DNA of 64,000 nt from Epiperipatus broadwayi (lineage: Eukaryota; Onychophora; Udeonychophora; Euonychophora; Peripatidae): contig JAQFVV010000141.1 in the NCBI GenBank assembly GCA_028023455.1, positions 1,496,056-1,560,055 on the forward strand, given 5' to 3'. The notes beneath the pieces are model-generated. The model was given only the letters and a program-made list of their open reading frames with translations. It had not been told where the DNA came from and searched no databases. Position numbers and translations under genes: made by a program. Below, in pieces: positions 30,087-41,296 of the stretch (positions are counted from its first letter, which is position 1; every line of letters starts with the position of its first letter).

Positions 30087-32583
30087 TGTACCGGTATAAA
30101 TCCACCACGCTTACTCATACACAGTACCCGAGTTCAAACCCAGTCCACGTTCAAGAATAAATTCCAAAACGCCAACTAAATTCAAACCCAAACCCCGGTA
30201 TGACCAACTGATGATGACTTTATAACAGCACGGGGTTATCCCTTTACTAGCTCAACTCAGAACACAGACTAAATTACTTACAGTTAATTATATATAAATC
30301 TATTATACTCTGGATATTGGTACGGTCATTAATGTAATGTATATATTTAAGTTGCCAATACAGACAGTAGGTGACTAAATAGACTTCGAGAGTAATGAGG
30401 TGGGAGACACAAAATTAGATTAAATAAATTGTTTAATAATAAATAGAAAGCATTAACAAATATTATTCAAACGTACGGTAAGACTTCCATAAATATTCTA
30501 TTATAACTGGCTACTAGTCTTTAGTAATCATTTTACCTGGTAAACAAACTCATGCCAATATCAGTGTAGTTAAAGGATTGACGGGTGGCTAAGGGAATCA
30601 GAGTATTTGGGGCATTGAAAAGATTTATCTACTATTTTTATTAAGTTATTTTATTCGAATAGATTCGAGCCGTTGCGTATACGAATAGTTGGAGGGTGGT
30701 TTCGTATAAATATGATATCTAAGATTGATGTACTAGTGGTTGCCTAGATTGAAGAGCCCTACAGTAATCACTTGCGGTGCATCAACGGAATACCGGGCGG
30801 CTTGTACTTTGACAAGGCTTAATGCCCAAGTAGATCCGGGACACTACAACCAGCCGGGATCATTTCGAAACCCGGTGATCCAAGAGATTACCTGGAAAAG
30901 AATTGCTTTCTTTCCCATATGGTAGTACGGCGAGACGCTAACTTCGGCGAAGGAAAGGCATTGCCACAGTCATCGAGGACGAGTGCTTGAAGTGGATTTA
31001 AAAAGGAATTATACAAAACCTGGATAATCAATTCGTCTATCTCTACGCAACAGCTGATATAACTATTCCCATAAAACATGGCGGAATTAAACTGACCACG
31101 AAAGCAATAATTAATTAAATTTACTCTGAAACCCCTAACCCCTCAGGTTGTTCAGGCAGTAGCGATAGTAACAAATTATACACTGAGAATTATTTCTCAT
31201 TTCATGTAGGCACAAGATGATAAAACTTTAAAACCATTTTACATATTTAAGATTGAAAGATAGGTTACAATAGTATGACAAAAATAAAAGAGAATAATAA
31301 AGTGATTTAATATCTGCCAACTCAATATATGAAATAATCTTTAATTAAAAAAAAACGAACTTACTTTTAAAATAACTATAATCAATATTATAAACTAGCT
31401 TTAAACAGAGTTGGGAAATATTTCTATTGGCATCGTTTGTTTATAGAATAAGTTACAAAAAACATATAAATGTATTCATTTGAATTATTATTATTAGGTA
31501 CAATATTTATAAATTATCTTCTAAAGACTAGAGCGGAGGAAAAAGAGAAAAGAAAATTTACTGACAGGTTTTAAAAAGTAGCATTATAAAAGAAACAAAA
31601 CTTACATGTGATTAATTTGATTGACAGATTAACTATAAAATTAAGCTCGGGAGAAAGTTAAAAGTTCATGTAACCAAGTTACCCTTCTTTCTTCATCCGG
31701 CTTGGCTTCTCACATGGTATTTCTGACGAACGTAGGTGCGCATTTGAAGTTTACTTGAAAGGCATAGTCAATTTGGAGATTGGAAGCTGGAAATTTTGAA
31801 GCACGTAAAGCATGATCAGACAGCGGCACGAAGATTCAAATTGGCAGGACAGAGATCAGCTCCTGGCACTTAGCCCATCAACATTACGGTTTACTGGTGG
31901 ACTTCTTAACAAGAGTGGTAGCGATTTCTCTAGCAACTGCTGTGCTGTCTTGAGACTATCTACTCTCAACCACGTCAAAAGTTAGAATCCTAGTTTTTTC
32001 TAAGATGGCCCTGGTTGACCTTTCTGCCTGGTTTTTGTTTGAGACTCCGCCTACTTTTCTCTAGCCTCCAGCAATCCAACCTGACCATACAATATCAATT
32101 ATCCATTTCCATTGTTCCATTTTCAGCTATCTTTAACTTTAATACACAATTTTAAATTGACCAAGTAATTACAAAATATAAATTCCTTATCTAATTTTCA
32201 AATACAAATTAATTACTCTATACCTTTGTACAAGACAGATTTTAATTAAAAACACTGATCAAAGGAATGTGACTTTTGATCAGTATTTTTAAACGACTTT
32301 GTATAATTCTAAAAAGTTAAAATTTAAACAAATACACCCGCAATGAAACTTTTAAATTAAGCTGCTATAAATTCACAAACCACGCACACACGAATATTAT
32401 TTCATGATTTGTGATATTTATACACGGAATCTTTACACATCTTTTTTACAAAACATAAAATATATCCCAATTTTTATGTGACTTGAAATAGAAAAAATCT
32501 CATTGCGGGCAAATAGTAGTTCGAATTACCGTACTTCAAAAAACACATGAAACTAAGATCGGTTCTTCGATCTGTCTGTTTCA
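30087..32583 (-). mobile_element. Element E: TG...CA repeat in an ATAT context, 2497 bp
   Basis: The left edge is TGTACCGGTATAAATCC directly after ATATATAT. The right edge ends GTTTCA directly before ATATATA. Read inward from the right (minus strand), the first bases are TGAAACAGACAGATCG with AAGAACCGATC next, which resembles the start of insertion D (TGAAGCAATGGATCTG, then AAGCCCGATCC), including the GATC hairpin about 12 bp in. This is why I place E on the minus strand. The interior is much less AT-rich near 30660-31000 and 31680-32090. No frame beyond about 60 codons is open and no protein is recognised. The TG/CA ends and ATAT flanks fit an integrase-type insertion such as a solo LTR. The boundaries are inferred from the termini only. 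Confidence 0.45.
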
Positions 32584-32718
32584 ATATATAATATTAAGAG
32601 CTTTCTAATGAGCTCTAAACAAGCTTTTTTATTTTACTTTTTTAATGATAAATTCTACCACAAGAGAAGACATTCAACTCATTTTTATCTTGGATTGTCC
32701 CCATACAGGACCAGTTTT

Positions 32719-32722
32719 GACA

Positions 32723-32797
<75 letters not shown>
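32719..32797. repeat. Compound (CA)n(TA)n microsatellite
   Basis: About 35 bp of CA/ACAC followed by about 45 bp of TA. It ends exactly at the ATGATGACT start of the RTE copy, so it forms the 5' junction of that element. Confidence 0.95.
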
Positions 32798-32803
<6 letters not shown>

Positions 32804-33796
32804 ACTTTTTATTTAGGTACTTACAACTGCAGATCACTTTCAAGTGAAGGAAGATTACAAGAATTAGAAGAAGAACTTTCTTATATTAAATGGGACATTA
32901 TTGGACTTTGTGAAGTTAGAAGAAAAGGTGAAGAGACAATTGATTTAAAAAGTGGACATATACTCTATTATAAAGGCACAAATATTGGAAATATAAGTGG
33001 AGTAGGATTAATTATAAATAAAAAGTGGAAGAACAATATTGTGGAGATTGATGGTGTATTGGACAGAGTGGCAAGATTAGTTATACAACTTAATAGCAGA
33101 TACCAAATGCAGATAATTCAGGTTTATGTCCCAACAAGTTCTCATAGTGATGAAGTAGTAGAAGATTTTTATATGAATGTACAAAAGGCTTTTCATCAGA
33201 GTAAACTACATTTTAAAATTGCTATGGGAGACTTTAATGCTAGAATTGGTAAACAAGTGAAAGGTGAAAGTGCTGTAGGTAATTTTGGTTATGGTAATAG
33301 AAATGAGAGAGGACATAGACTTGTGGAGTTTGCAGAAAAAGAAAAACTTTATATTATGAATTCTTTTTTTGAGAAAAATGTTAAAAGGAAATGGACATGG
33401 AAGCATTCAAATGAAGGTACAACAGAATTGGATTCAATTTTGACTAACAGGAAATACATATTTCAAGATGGTAATGTTCTTAATAAATTTAATACAGGAA
33501 GTGATCATCGATTAGTGGGATGTAAGATACGTGTTAATGTAAAACTAGAGAGACAAAAATTATTAAGAAAAACAACATTTACAGTTGATATTCCTAATTT
33601 TCAGAAACATTCTAATGAATTTAAATTTGAACTTAAAAATCGGTTTCAAGTATTAGTAGATTTTGAACAGGATTCAGATTTGAATGAAATTAATATGAAA
33701 ATAACTGATAAACTTTTAAAAACTGCAACAAAGATAGCTGTTAGAAAAAAGCAGCAATTGACCAACAAATTTCTACTGAGACTAGAGAATTTATGA
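32798..33796 (+). pseudogene. RTE endonuclease domain (EN), frame open to 33796
   Basis: The domain nicks target DNA for target-primed reverse transcription. I place the start at the ATG at 32798 because upstream codons are only CA/TA repeat. The family landmarks are all present: TYNCR (residues 8-12), GLCEVRRKG with the catalytic Glu at 39, VYVPTS, GDFNARIG, TELDSILTNR and TGSDHRLVG. The endonuclease itself therefore looks intact. The frame then enters the linker before the RT and is lost near 33770, where one base is missing relative to copy 1 (copy 1 reads NKISTEAKEFMKKRRNMK there). It ends at an out-of-frame stop after LLRLENL. Confidence 0.85.
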
Positions 33797-34983
33797 AAAA
33801 AAGAAGGAATATGAAGATATACAAAAATGATGCATTAAAAAGAATTGAATATCTCGAATTTTGAAAAATGGTGCGGAAAAGAATTGAAAATGATATAAGA
33901 AAGTATAACTGTGAACTTGCAAGGAAAGCTGTAGAAGAAAATAAAAGTCTTATGAATGTAAAACAACATTTTTGCATTGGTAGGAAATTTATATCTGCAA
34001 TATGAAAAAAAAATGGAATTATTACTAAAAAGAGAGATGACATCATGAAATTGGTAGAAGATTTTTATCAAGAATTATATAGTAATAAACAACAAGTACC
34101 TCTTATATCTATTACATCTTCCGAATTGCCCAGAATTTTAAATGAAGAAGTGAGACATGCAATTAAATGTATGAAGAAAGGAAATGCTTCAGGTAATGTT
34201 GGAATTATAATTGATATATTAAAAGAAGCAGGTGAAGAAATATAATTTTTTTTTAGCAAAGTTATATACCAAATGTCTAAATGATAAAGATGTACCGGAT
34301 GATTGGAAGAATGCAGTAATAATATTAATATTTAAAAAAGGTGATAAAGAAGATATTAGAAATTACAGACCTATCAGCCTTTTATCAGTTTTATATAAAA
34401 TTTTTACCAAGATAATTAGAACTCGTCTACAGAGAACATTGTATTTCCACCAACCAAGAGAACAAGCTGGATTTAAAAGTAGTTTTAGTACAATAGATCA
34501 TATCCAGGTGTTGAGAGAAGTTATAGAAAGGACATATGAATATGAGCTGTCATTATGTTTTGGATTTGTAGATTATGAAAAGGCATTTGATTCTATAAAC
34601 ATTTTTTCAGTGATTAAAGCATTGGATCATCAAGGTATAGATCCAGGATATTGTCATATTTTAAAGAATATTTATAAAAATGCAACAACAACAATTAGAT
34701 TACATAATGAGACTGGGAAAGTCAACATTGAGAAAGGTGTAAGTCAAGGTGACTCCATATCTCCAAAACCTTTTACAGCAGTGCTGCAAGAAGTATTTTG
34801 TGGATTAAAATGGGAAACAAAGGAGTGAAAGTAAATGGAGATTATTTTAGTCATTTAGATTTCACAGATGATGTAGTTGTTTTTGCAAATAATGCTTCAG
34901 AGCTGCAGAATATGTTGCAGGAATTATCAGATGAAAGTAGGAAAGTAGGACTAAAGATAAATGTTAAACAGACTAAAGTATAA
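33797..34983 (+). pseudogene. RTE reverse transcriptase domain, broken
   Basis: In pieces across three frames: KLVEDFYQELYS from 34045, then WKNAVIILIFKKGDKEDIRN and YRPISLLSV (34300-34390), EQAGFKSSFSTIDHIQ, FGFVDYEKAFDS (motif A with its Asp), GVSQGDSISP (motif B) and, after a shift near 34810, FTDDVVVFANN (motif C, both Asp present; family consensus FADD). The catalytic residues are retained although the frame is not, which points to fairly recent decay. Shifts lie near 34245 (a T-run, TTTTTTTT) and 34810. Confidence 0.85.
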
Positions 34984-35621
34984 GTCGATTTGCTCAAAAT
35001 ATGAAAATAAAGATTGATTATGATGAATTAGAAGAAGTTAACAGTTACAAATATTTTGATCAGATTATTAATATAGATGGAAACATAATGGAGGAAATTA
35101 ATCATAGAATTAAACTTGGTTGGAGTGCTTTTGGTTGAAATAACTTGATACTAAAAGGAAATATGCCTATGTGTTTGAAAAAGAAGGTTTTTAACAAATG
35201 TGTTTTACCAGTTCTTACGTATGGATCTGAGACTTGGACACATAATAGAAGAGCAATACAGAGACTTCAGACCACTCAAGGAAGTATGCAGAGATGTATG
35301 TTAAGAGTAACAAGAAGAGATTGAAAACACAATGTATGGGTAAGAGAACCAACAGGTGTTACTGACCTCATTGAAAAAATTAAAAGATTGAAGAGGAGTT
35401 GGGCTGGACATATTGCTAGAATAGATGATAATAGATGGACAATTGAAATTTTAAACTGGATTCCAAGAGATTGTAAAAGACCCAGAAAGAGACCACATGT
35501 GAGATGGATGGATGAAATAAGAAAGTGTGTAGGAGTGATGTGGAGACAAGAAGCTAAAGATCAGAGAAGATGGATTAAACTTGGAGAGATCTTCATCCTG
35601 CAGTGGATTGATAATGATTGA
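34984..35621 (+). pseudogene. RTE C-terminal domain, broken
   Basis: Fragments of the post-RT region: VNSYKYFDQIINIDGN (about 35038), VLTYGSETWTHNRRAI (about 35212) and then an open block from 35388 with SWAGHIARIDDNRWT, NWIPRDCKRPRKRPHVRWMD and the terminal LQWIDND at 35621. The W.GH.AR..D.RW...W.PR..KR..GRP..RW.D pattern is a hallmark of RTE-clade elements. Stops occur near 35137 and 35322. Confidence 0.8.
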
Positions 35622-35627
35622 TAATGA

Positions 35628-35661
<34 letters not shown>

Positions 35662-35712
35662 TCATATATCAATATCTAATTATATATATATATATATATA
35701 TATATAATTAGA
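35622..35712. repeat. Two adjacent (TA)n hairpins
   Basis: The first is ATGATGATAT(AT)nATATCATCAT (about 35624-35667). The second is ATCTAATTATAT(AT)nATATAATTAGAT (about 35671-35712). Each TA tract is the centre of a perfect inverted repeat. Confidence 0.85.
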
Positions 35713-36076
35713 TACCAACCACTGTGCAAGGCATTATCAAATGGCCTTGCAGAAAGTCTGCTGTAATATAAAATAATATATATTAAGCCCAATGAATATA
35801 TACATGTGCTATATTAATAATGGAAGTTTGGTCTGAGCATTAGAATACCCACACACACCAATTTAAAATATTGTACACAAATACTCATATGGTAAAGTGA
35901 TGTATTTTTTGTATTTTATTTTTATTGTTTTGTATATTTTCCGTATATATCAGTTTATGTATTTTGCTTTTCTCTGAAAAATTCAAATAGAGAAAAGCAA
36001 ACTTTATTAACCAAATGAATCAAATGTTGGAACATATTAGTAAAATAAATAATTAAAGCAATTGTTCCAACATACT

Positions 36077-36077
<1 letters not shown>

Positions 36078-36129
<52 letters not shown>
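36078..36129. repeat. (TA)n microsatellite, left flank of family C copy 1
   Basis: Pure TA tract ending exactly where TGTAACAATAT begins. Confidence 0.95.
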
Positions 36130-36132
<3 letters not shown>

Positions 36133-36589
36133 AACAATATATAAATATGTCGTTACATTTATTTAAAATAAAAACTTAAAAGTTCGCAAATAAAAGTAAA
36201 AAACTAAACGCTAAAATTAAAATATTGTTAAACATATATACATTCGCACAGATGCTAAACTTTAAAAATATTTTTTTCATAAACAACAAAAAAAAAAGTA
36301 TTTGAACGTATTTTTTTTAATAAAAAAATACAAGATTGAAATATAAAAATATTTTAATAAAAAAATAATGTAAGTTAAAATAAAAACAGGTATTAATTAA
36401 TTCCTGTAATCTACAAATGGAAATGATTGTTTATTAATTATCTAAAAGCTGTTTAATTAAAAAGTCAGATGAAAAGTTAGATAAGAGAAGAAAGAGATTT
36501 TAGCTTGACCAATGGAAGCAAATAAAGGCCCGGACCATAACAAAAAAACAGAACAGTGACGTTTTTGTTCATGGAATCCATAGGAGGAC

Positions 36590-36596
36590 TATAAAA
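36590..36596 (+). promoter_or_regulatory. Candidate TATA box in family C
   Basis: CTATAAAAAG, with a CRE-like GTGACGTTTT about 35-40 bp upstream, an initiator-like CCAGTCAGAG about 30 bp downstream, and GGTGAGTCG (donor-like) at 36642. It lies in a locally GC-richer patch. Confidence 0.4.
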
Positions 36597-37044
36597 AGAA
36601 AAAAATATTGAGTTCCAGTCAGAGTTTTCCAACTTGATTTTGGTGAGTCGAACGATAAGACGCACTTGTCGTCCTCACTCACTTATTTTAAAAATGCAAA
36701 GACTGTGATACCAGAACAGAACCAGCTAATGCTACCTCCAAAATATCAGACCGGTCTTCCAGGAAAGTCTCCGTGGGAATTGCCAATGGGAACATGGACT
36801 CTTCTACCATAAGCTATATGAAATGAACAATTGTTGAAATCAATTAAGAACTTTCGTCAAGTTTTACAAATTAATAAACAAGCCAACTTAAATGTTAAAA
36901 CGGACTCTTATCTGACTTTTGTAAGTTTTTAAATCACATTAATAATGTTTAATTTTATATGTTTTTGTGTTTGATAAAAAAAATCATTTCCATTTATTAT
37001 TTATTTGTATTAATATTTATTGTTTAAATTTTAAATGAGGAAAT

Positions 37045-37850
37045 TTAATGTTGGGTATAGATGTTGCATAGATTCATTAGTGGTTGATAATGTTGTGGTT
37101 TTTACATTCGATTAGAATATATGTCAACAATATCACTGCAAGAATCTTACGATGAATTCTAATGGGATTTGTATATTCCCTATGCAAGTGATGTTTATCG
37201 ATGACTTTGTATTTTGATCGGTTGTGTTTAATTTGGAATGTTTTTGACCATGGAATCTGTGCAGCTGATCTGTACTCAACATTTTAAAACAAATTTTATA
37301 AAATTCATTTGTGCGAACGTATTTAAATGTTAAATTTAAGTCGGGCGTGAATGGCTATATAGATTTGTAAAGTTATATTAGGGGAGGGTAATCTTAGGTT
37401 ATTTGTGTCATTGTTGAAATGGGTCAATGGATTGGATATATTTGTGTAATTAGTAGATGTAGTATGAGTTTCACTACGTGCAGAATCGCTGAATACACCA
37501 CACCAACCCTTTGCCTATGGATGGGATTGTAAGTCGGCAAAAAGGATCGCGGTCCCTTCCTATGAAGTTTTTATTTTATTGTTCTTCTTGCTATACAGAT
37601 GTCATATTCCTGTATTGGACAAGAGTCAATGTTTTCTCTAACTACCCTGTTCAGATGTCCATTCCTGACAGTATAGTATATTTGTGCTGTTGTATTTTCA
37701 TGCTACATTGAATACATAAATGTATCAGATGGATTGATGCCGGTTTGACTGCGAATTTTAGCCTAAGGTTAAATAGGGATAGAATGTTTTATTTTCAAAT
37801 GCAAATCTATGTAGTCTATTCATACTTGACCATCTAAATAAAAATCTAAA
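37045..37850 (+). repeat. Diverged tandem units inside family C
   Basis: Segments beginning TTTAA.GT(T/C)GGG(T/C) and ending CTGTACTCAACATTTTAAA or the related TCATACTTGACCATCTAAA recur about every 280-290 bp. In C2 the order of the two recognisable unit types is the reverse of C1, as expected if different numbers of units were lost or gained. Confidence 0.45.
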
Positions 37851-38169
37851 AATGTTAAACCTATTCCTCGAATTTAGAATGATTTTATATGTGCGTAAAT
37901 AAATATTTTTATGTGTTAATTTCTGGCAGTGGCTTTTATTCTTTTATATTTAAGATATAAATTAAGATATAGATTTTTATCTCTGCATCTCCACTGAGCT
38001 AGTGACTTGGGCTAATGATGGGAATATTTAAATAAAGTGGAATCTTAACAGTGCGTATCTGCCTACTTTATAAATTTTTCTAGGCTCAAATGCCTAGATG
38101 GCGCCCTGGTAGTTGCAGATATTGTTTTTGCGGTTAGATTCAATCTTCACTTGCATTTCAATCGTTATA

Positions 38170-39077
38170 ATATATATATATAATTACTTTTCTAAAAATT
38201 GTAACTTATTCTGAAATCAAAAAAAATGTTAATTGCTTTGGTAAAAACTTAATCAAAAAGCAAAATGTTTGATAATGAATGTAATTAAAATATTATTTTT
38301 TTATATAAAAAAATAGAAATTCTTTTGTATTAATATCTGTAATGAACTGGTCTGGGTATTCAAGATGGAAACCAAACATATCAAACCCTGCTATGTAGAA
38401 TTTAATCAGATAAATATAAAGGAATGTTTATAATCTAAGTGATAATTTTAATTAAAAGGATTGGCTGATTCATACTTCTCAGGGAGGATACCTGAATTGG
38501 TTCTATATGAGGGCAGTTGATAAGTTTTAATCAGTGCTGTGGGAGTCATTCTTTCTTGGGCATTCAAGTAGCTCACTACTTTGGCTCCAGAATTCTTCAA
38601 TCATCTAGCTACTTATAGATTAATTTATGGAGTAGACTACATCAGATATTTTCTAAGAAGAAATGCATTATACAGTTCTTTTACAAACTCTTGATTTCTT
38701 AAGGATTTAGTGAACCATTCAGGATAGCTAATGAACATTTAATACAATAATTATTGTATTATAGCAGATAAAAAATATGGAGAAATCTACCAGATCTTCC
38801 ACTAAAATGACCATGGGGTAGAAAACCAGCTGGTACACTTGCTTTTCCTCTGTTCCAATCACCAAGAGGTGATCACGCCAGTTCCAGCCAGCCACAATGA
38901 TGACAAAATCCACCTTGCCTATGTCCGAATGAGATGAAATACTCACTACACAGTTAGCTGAATTGAAGCCCACTCAAACCCAGTCCAGAGAAGATAAAGA
39001 CACCTACATATGTTTCTTTTATAAATGTTCTATTATTGAATTAATTAATTCTGATATTTCCGATAATTAGAAATATA

Positions 39078-39115
<38 letters not shown>

Positions 39116-39922
39116 CATTTAAAAAAAGAGAGTGAGAGAGAGGTGTCTCTCGCATATATATATATTGGTTGCTATATTTACTCTGAATGTTTAGGTGGTT
39201 ACTGGTTGAAAACTAATTATATATATATATATATTGAATGTACGGTTAATACAGACAAAATGTTTAAACTTTTATTTAAATCTTTTAATTCATTTTTGTA
39301 TTTCAAATTTTAATATTTTCAACAAATGTTGCGATTAGATTCTTCTTTGTTGCTATTTGTTTTTCTTTTTGTTGTTACTCCTGAAAATTGTTATATATGT
39401 ATAAGACTTTATTGTAAAAGGCAAATAGATAGGGTACCTCATGTTGAGTACTATATAGTATCTGAGCTAATGCAACTTTATTGACATGTTAAAAAATATG
39501 AAATTAGTGAAATATTTCATAGTGCAAAAATATGTATGCATAATTTTTTATTATTATTATATTTGCTATCAATAAAAAGGGTTTTAAAGTACTGAGTAAA
39601 AGTGTATGCCTGTATGACCGAAAATCTCTTATCTGAAATTATCTGTATATCAAATCACATAAAGTATAACTTATTTCTACAGGATAACAATCTCAGACCA
39701 CTTCCATTCTTTATGAAACATGATATTGTAAATAGCTCCATGGGGTTTATCTATTTTCATATTCATTTAAATTGTATTTATATATTTATCTATTTAAAAG
39801 CATCAAATATATATATATATATACGGGTTTAGTGATAATAATTCATTTATTTATTTTTATATCATTTTAAAAATGAAACAGAGGTGGGTATTTGGGATTA
39901 AATAAATATTTAATCATAATAT
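38170..39922. other. AT-rich spacer, no gene supported
   Basis: A GC-richer patch at about 38780-39000 has a minus-strand frame (38728-38973) that I do not recognise. An (ATT)n array lies at 39078-39112 and small (TA)n runs near 39154, 39220 and 39810. Nothing else is supported. Confidence 0.4.
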
Positions 39923-40067
39923 TGTAACGGTCAAATAGGTGCATTTGTGCAACAAAATCTAGAACTCTGATAAATCATCCTAAGGCCGACAGGTTTACAG
40001 TGGTGGAAGCCATGGCTCTGGCCTAACCCTAGTTCCTCTACCATTGCTCATAGACTTACAACCTTAC

Positions 40068-40144
40068 AAATGGCACAGTTGAGGTCACAGCAGTATTTCT
40101 CTTCTTCAAGTTCCAGCAGTAGCTCAACAGTAGGACATAAGAAA
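40068..40144 (+). other. Candidate 5' coding exon (unproven)
   Basis: An ATG at about 40068 opens MAQLRSQQYFSSSSSSSSTV and then GHKK before a GTAACA donor-like site near 40145. The patch 39930-40150 is much less AT-rich than its surroundings, and its left edge (39923) reads TGTAACGG after AATAT, the terminus type of family C. It could be the first exon of a host gene or the leader of a mobile element. Nothing downstream confirms it. Confidence 0.2.
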
Positions 40145-40565
40145 GGTAACAATGGGCAATTTGCATAGCATATGTATATAGGTATCATGTGGCACACTTA
40201 TCATTATTAATTATATATAAAATTTCAATAAGTTATAAAGCTAATTACTAAATATTAAATAAAAGTGAGTCGATGAGCAAGACTAAGACAAGAAAATAAA
40301 TTAAATTTGAAATCAATTTAATAATATTCAATGTAAACAACAATTTAAAACAACAATAGAGTAAACAACTTCTTTGATCTCACATGCAGGTGATTCACGG
40401 ACATTACAATTCAAAGGGATTCACACGTAAGTGATGCATTATCAATAGCAAATTTTGGATGTACAGATTTAAGCAGTTTGGTTTACATATATATAAGTTA
40501 GTTTACTTATAAGTGATTTTAGCCTTCTAACACATTTAATAAAATTTGGAGGTTTTGCATTTCCG

Positions 40566-40622
<57 letters not shown>

Positions 40623-40633
40623 ATGATATGAGG

Positions 40634-40675
<42 letters not shown>

Positions 40676-40765
40676 CCTCATATCATACGCAGGTGATAGT
40701 ATTACAGTTAATTATTTATTTGACTATACATATATATCTCTATCACTCGCAGGTGATAAAATGAT
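40566..40765. repeat. (TC)n(TA)n with hairpin-flanked (TA)n and CGCAGGTGATA repeats
   Basis: A (TC)n run passes into (TA)n. GATATGAGGCTATA(TA)nTATAGCCTCATATC then forms an inverted repeat of 14 bp around a second TA tract (40635-40674). CGCAGGTGATA occurs directly after it and again about 60 bp later, each time preceded by a TATATCTCTAT context. Confidence 0.8.
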
Positions 40766-41189
40766 AATACAGTAAAATTTTTCATGAGCAGAATTTTAAT
40801 TTAGAATGATTTGACTTTGCTCATGGTTATCTATGCCAGGTTTATGCTATAAAGGGACTCAGATTTGCTATATTAGCGGAAGTGATAATAAAATTTGAAA
40901 GAACATAATTTAACTAGCACGAATACTTTAATATATTCTCTACATAGTAATATGCTATTTAGATTGGATTCCCTTTCAGATCAATGCTGAATTAACAAAA
41001 TGGCGTGTTGAACTGATTAACGGAAGTTAGACTTCAGATACAAATGCATAAAGAAAAACATATAATTCTGAGTCTTATTGTGTCTCATATGTGCCTTATT
41101 CACGGGATTTTTACCGGGTAATTGTTCCCTGGGACCGATTCTCATTGCTGTGGTATTGGAGGCCATTTTAGTTTGGCAAATTGAGCAAT

Positions 41190-41296
41190 TTATAAAAGAA
41201 TATGGGAGTCTTACGCTCTGGATGAGTCTCGTGCTCCATTTAAAATAAACAGAATGTGGGAGTCTTACACTCTGAGTGAGTCTCATGCTCTACTAC
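41190..41296 (+). repeat. 54-bp tandem duplication next to a TATA-like site
   Basis: GGGAGTCTTACGCTCTGGAT and the bases after it (41204-41238) recur with seven differences or fewer at 41258-41292. TTTATAAAAG lies at 41189-41198. On the minus strand both units read T(R/Q)L.QSVRLP(H/Y)S, which is a by-product of the duplication rather than a gene. Confidence 0.7.

Larger units (their letters stand above)
32798..35632 (+). mobile_element. RTE-clade LINE copy 2, nearly full coding length, inactive
   Basis: A non-LTR retrotransposon with apurinic-type endonuclease, reverse transcriptase and RTE-type C-terminal domain in order over 2.8 kb. This protein family is widely annotated as endonuclease-reverse transcriptase or 'craniofacial development protein 2-like'. 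The coding sequence is broken by at least four frameshifts (about 33770, 34245, 34810, 34990) and several stops (for example near 33860 and 34005). The tail is ATTGATAATGATTGATAATGATG, comparable to the GATGATGATG tail of copy 1, and then passes into TA repeats. It is less decayed than copy 1. The 5' end coincides with a (CA)n(TA)n tract, with no 5' untranslated region recognised. Confidence 0.9.
36130..38169 (+). mobile_element. Family C element, copy C1, about 2.04 kb
   Basis: Unknown repeat family with a second, inverted copy at 51821-54041. Matching stretches include AAAAGTTCGCAAATAAAA near the 5' end, GTGAATGGCTATATA (37348), GTCGGCAAAAAGGATCGCG (37532) with GTCAGCAAAAATGACCGCAG as its counterpart, CCTAAGGTTAAATA (37761) and GTATCTGCCTA (38055). 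The ends are TGTAACAAT on the left and, read inward on the right, TATAACGAT: a short, imperfect terminal inverted repeat set against TA repeats on both sides. The interior has a TATA box and a splice-donor-like site, followed by diverged tandem units of about 280-290 bp. No long frame is open. It could be a solo LTR, a nonautonomous DNA transposon or something new. Confidence 0.6.

Noticed and set aside
30740-31079. Two short frames on opposite strands in the GC-richer part of element E
   Set aside because: Overlapping, short, no motifs; long frames are expected by chance where stops are rarer.
38095-38120. TGGCGCCCTGGTAG considered as a tRNA-primer binding site after an LTR
   Set aside because: It lies inside family C near its end, matches a tRNA 3' end only over about eight bases, and is not conserved in C2.
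38728-38973. Minus-strand 81-codon frame with VDFVIIVAGWNWRDHLLVIG
   Set aside because: Looks protein-like over part of its length but I do not recognise it, and its end runs into AT-rich sequence.
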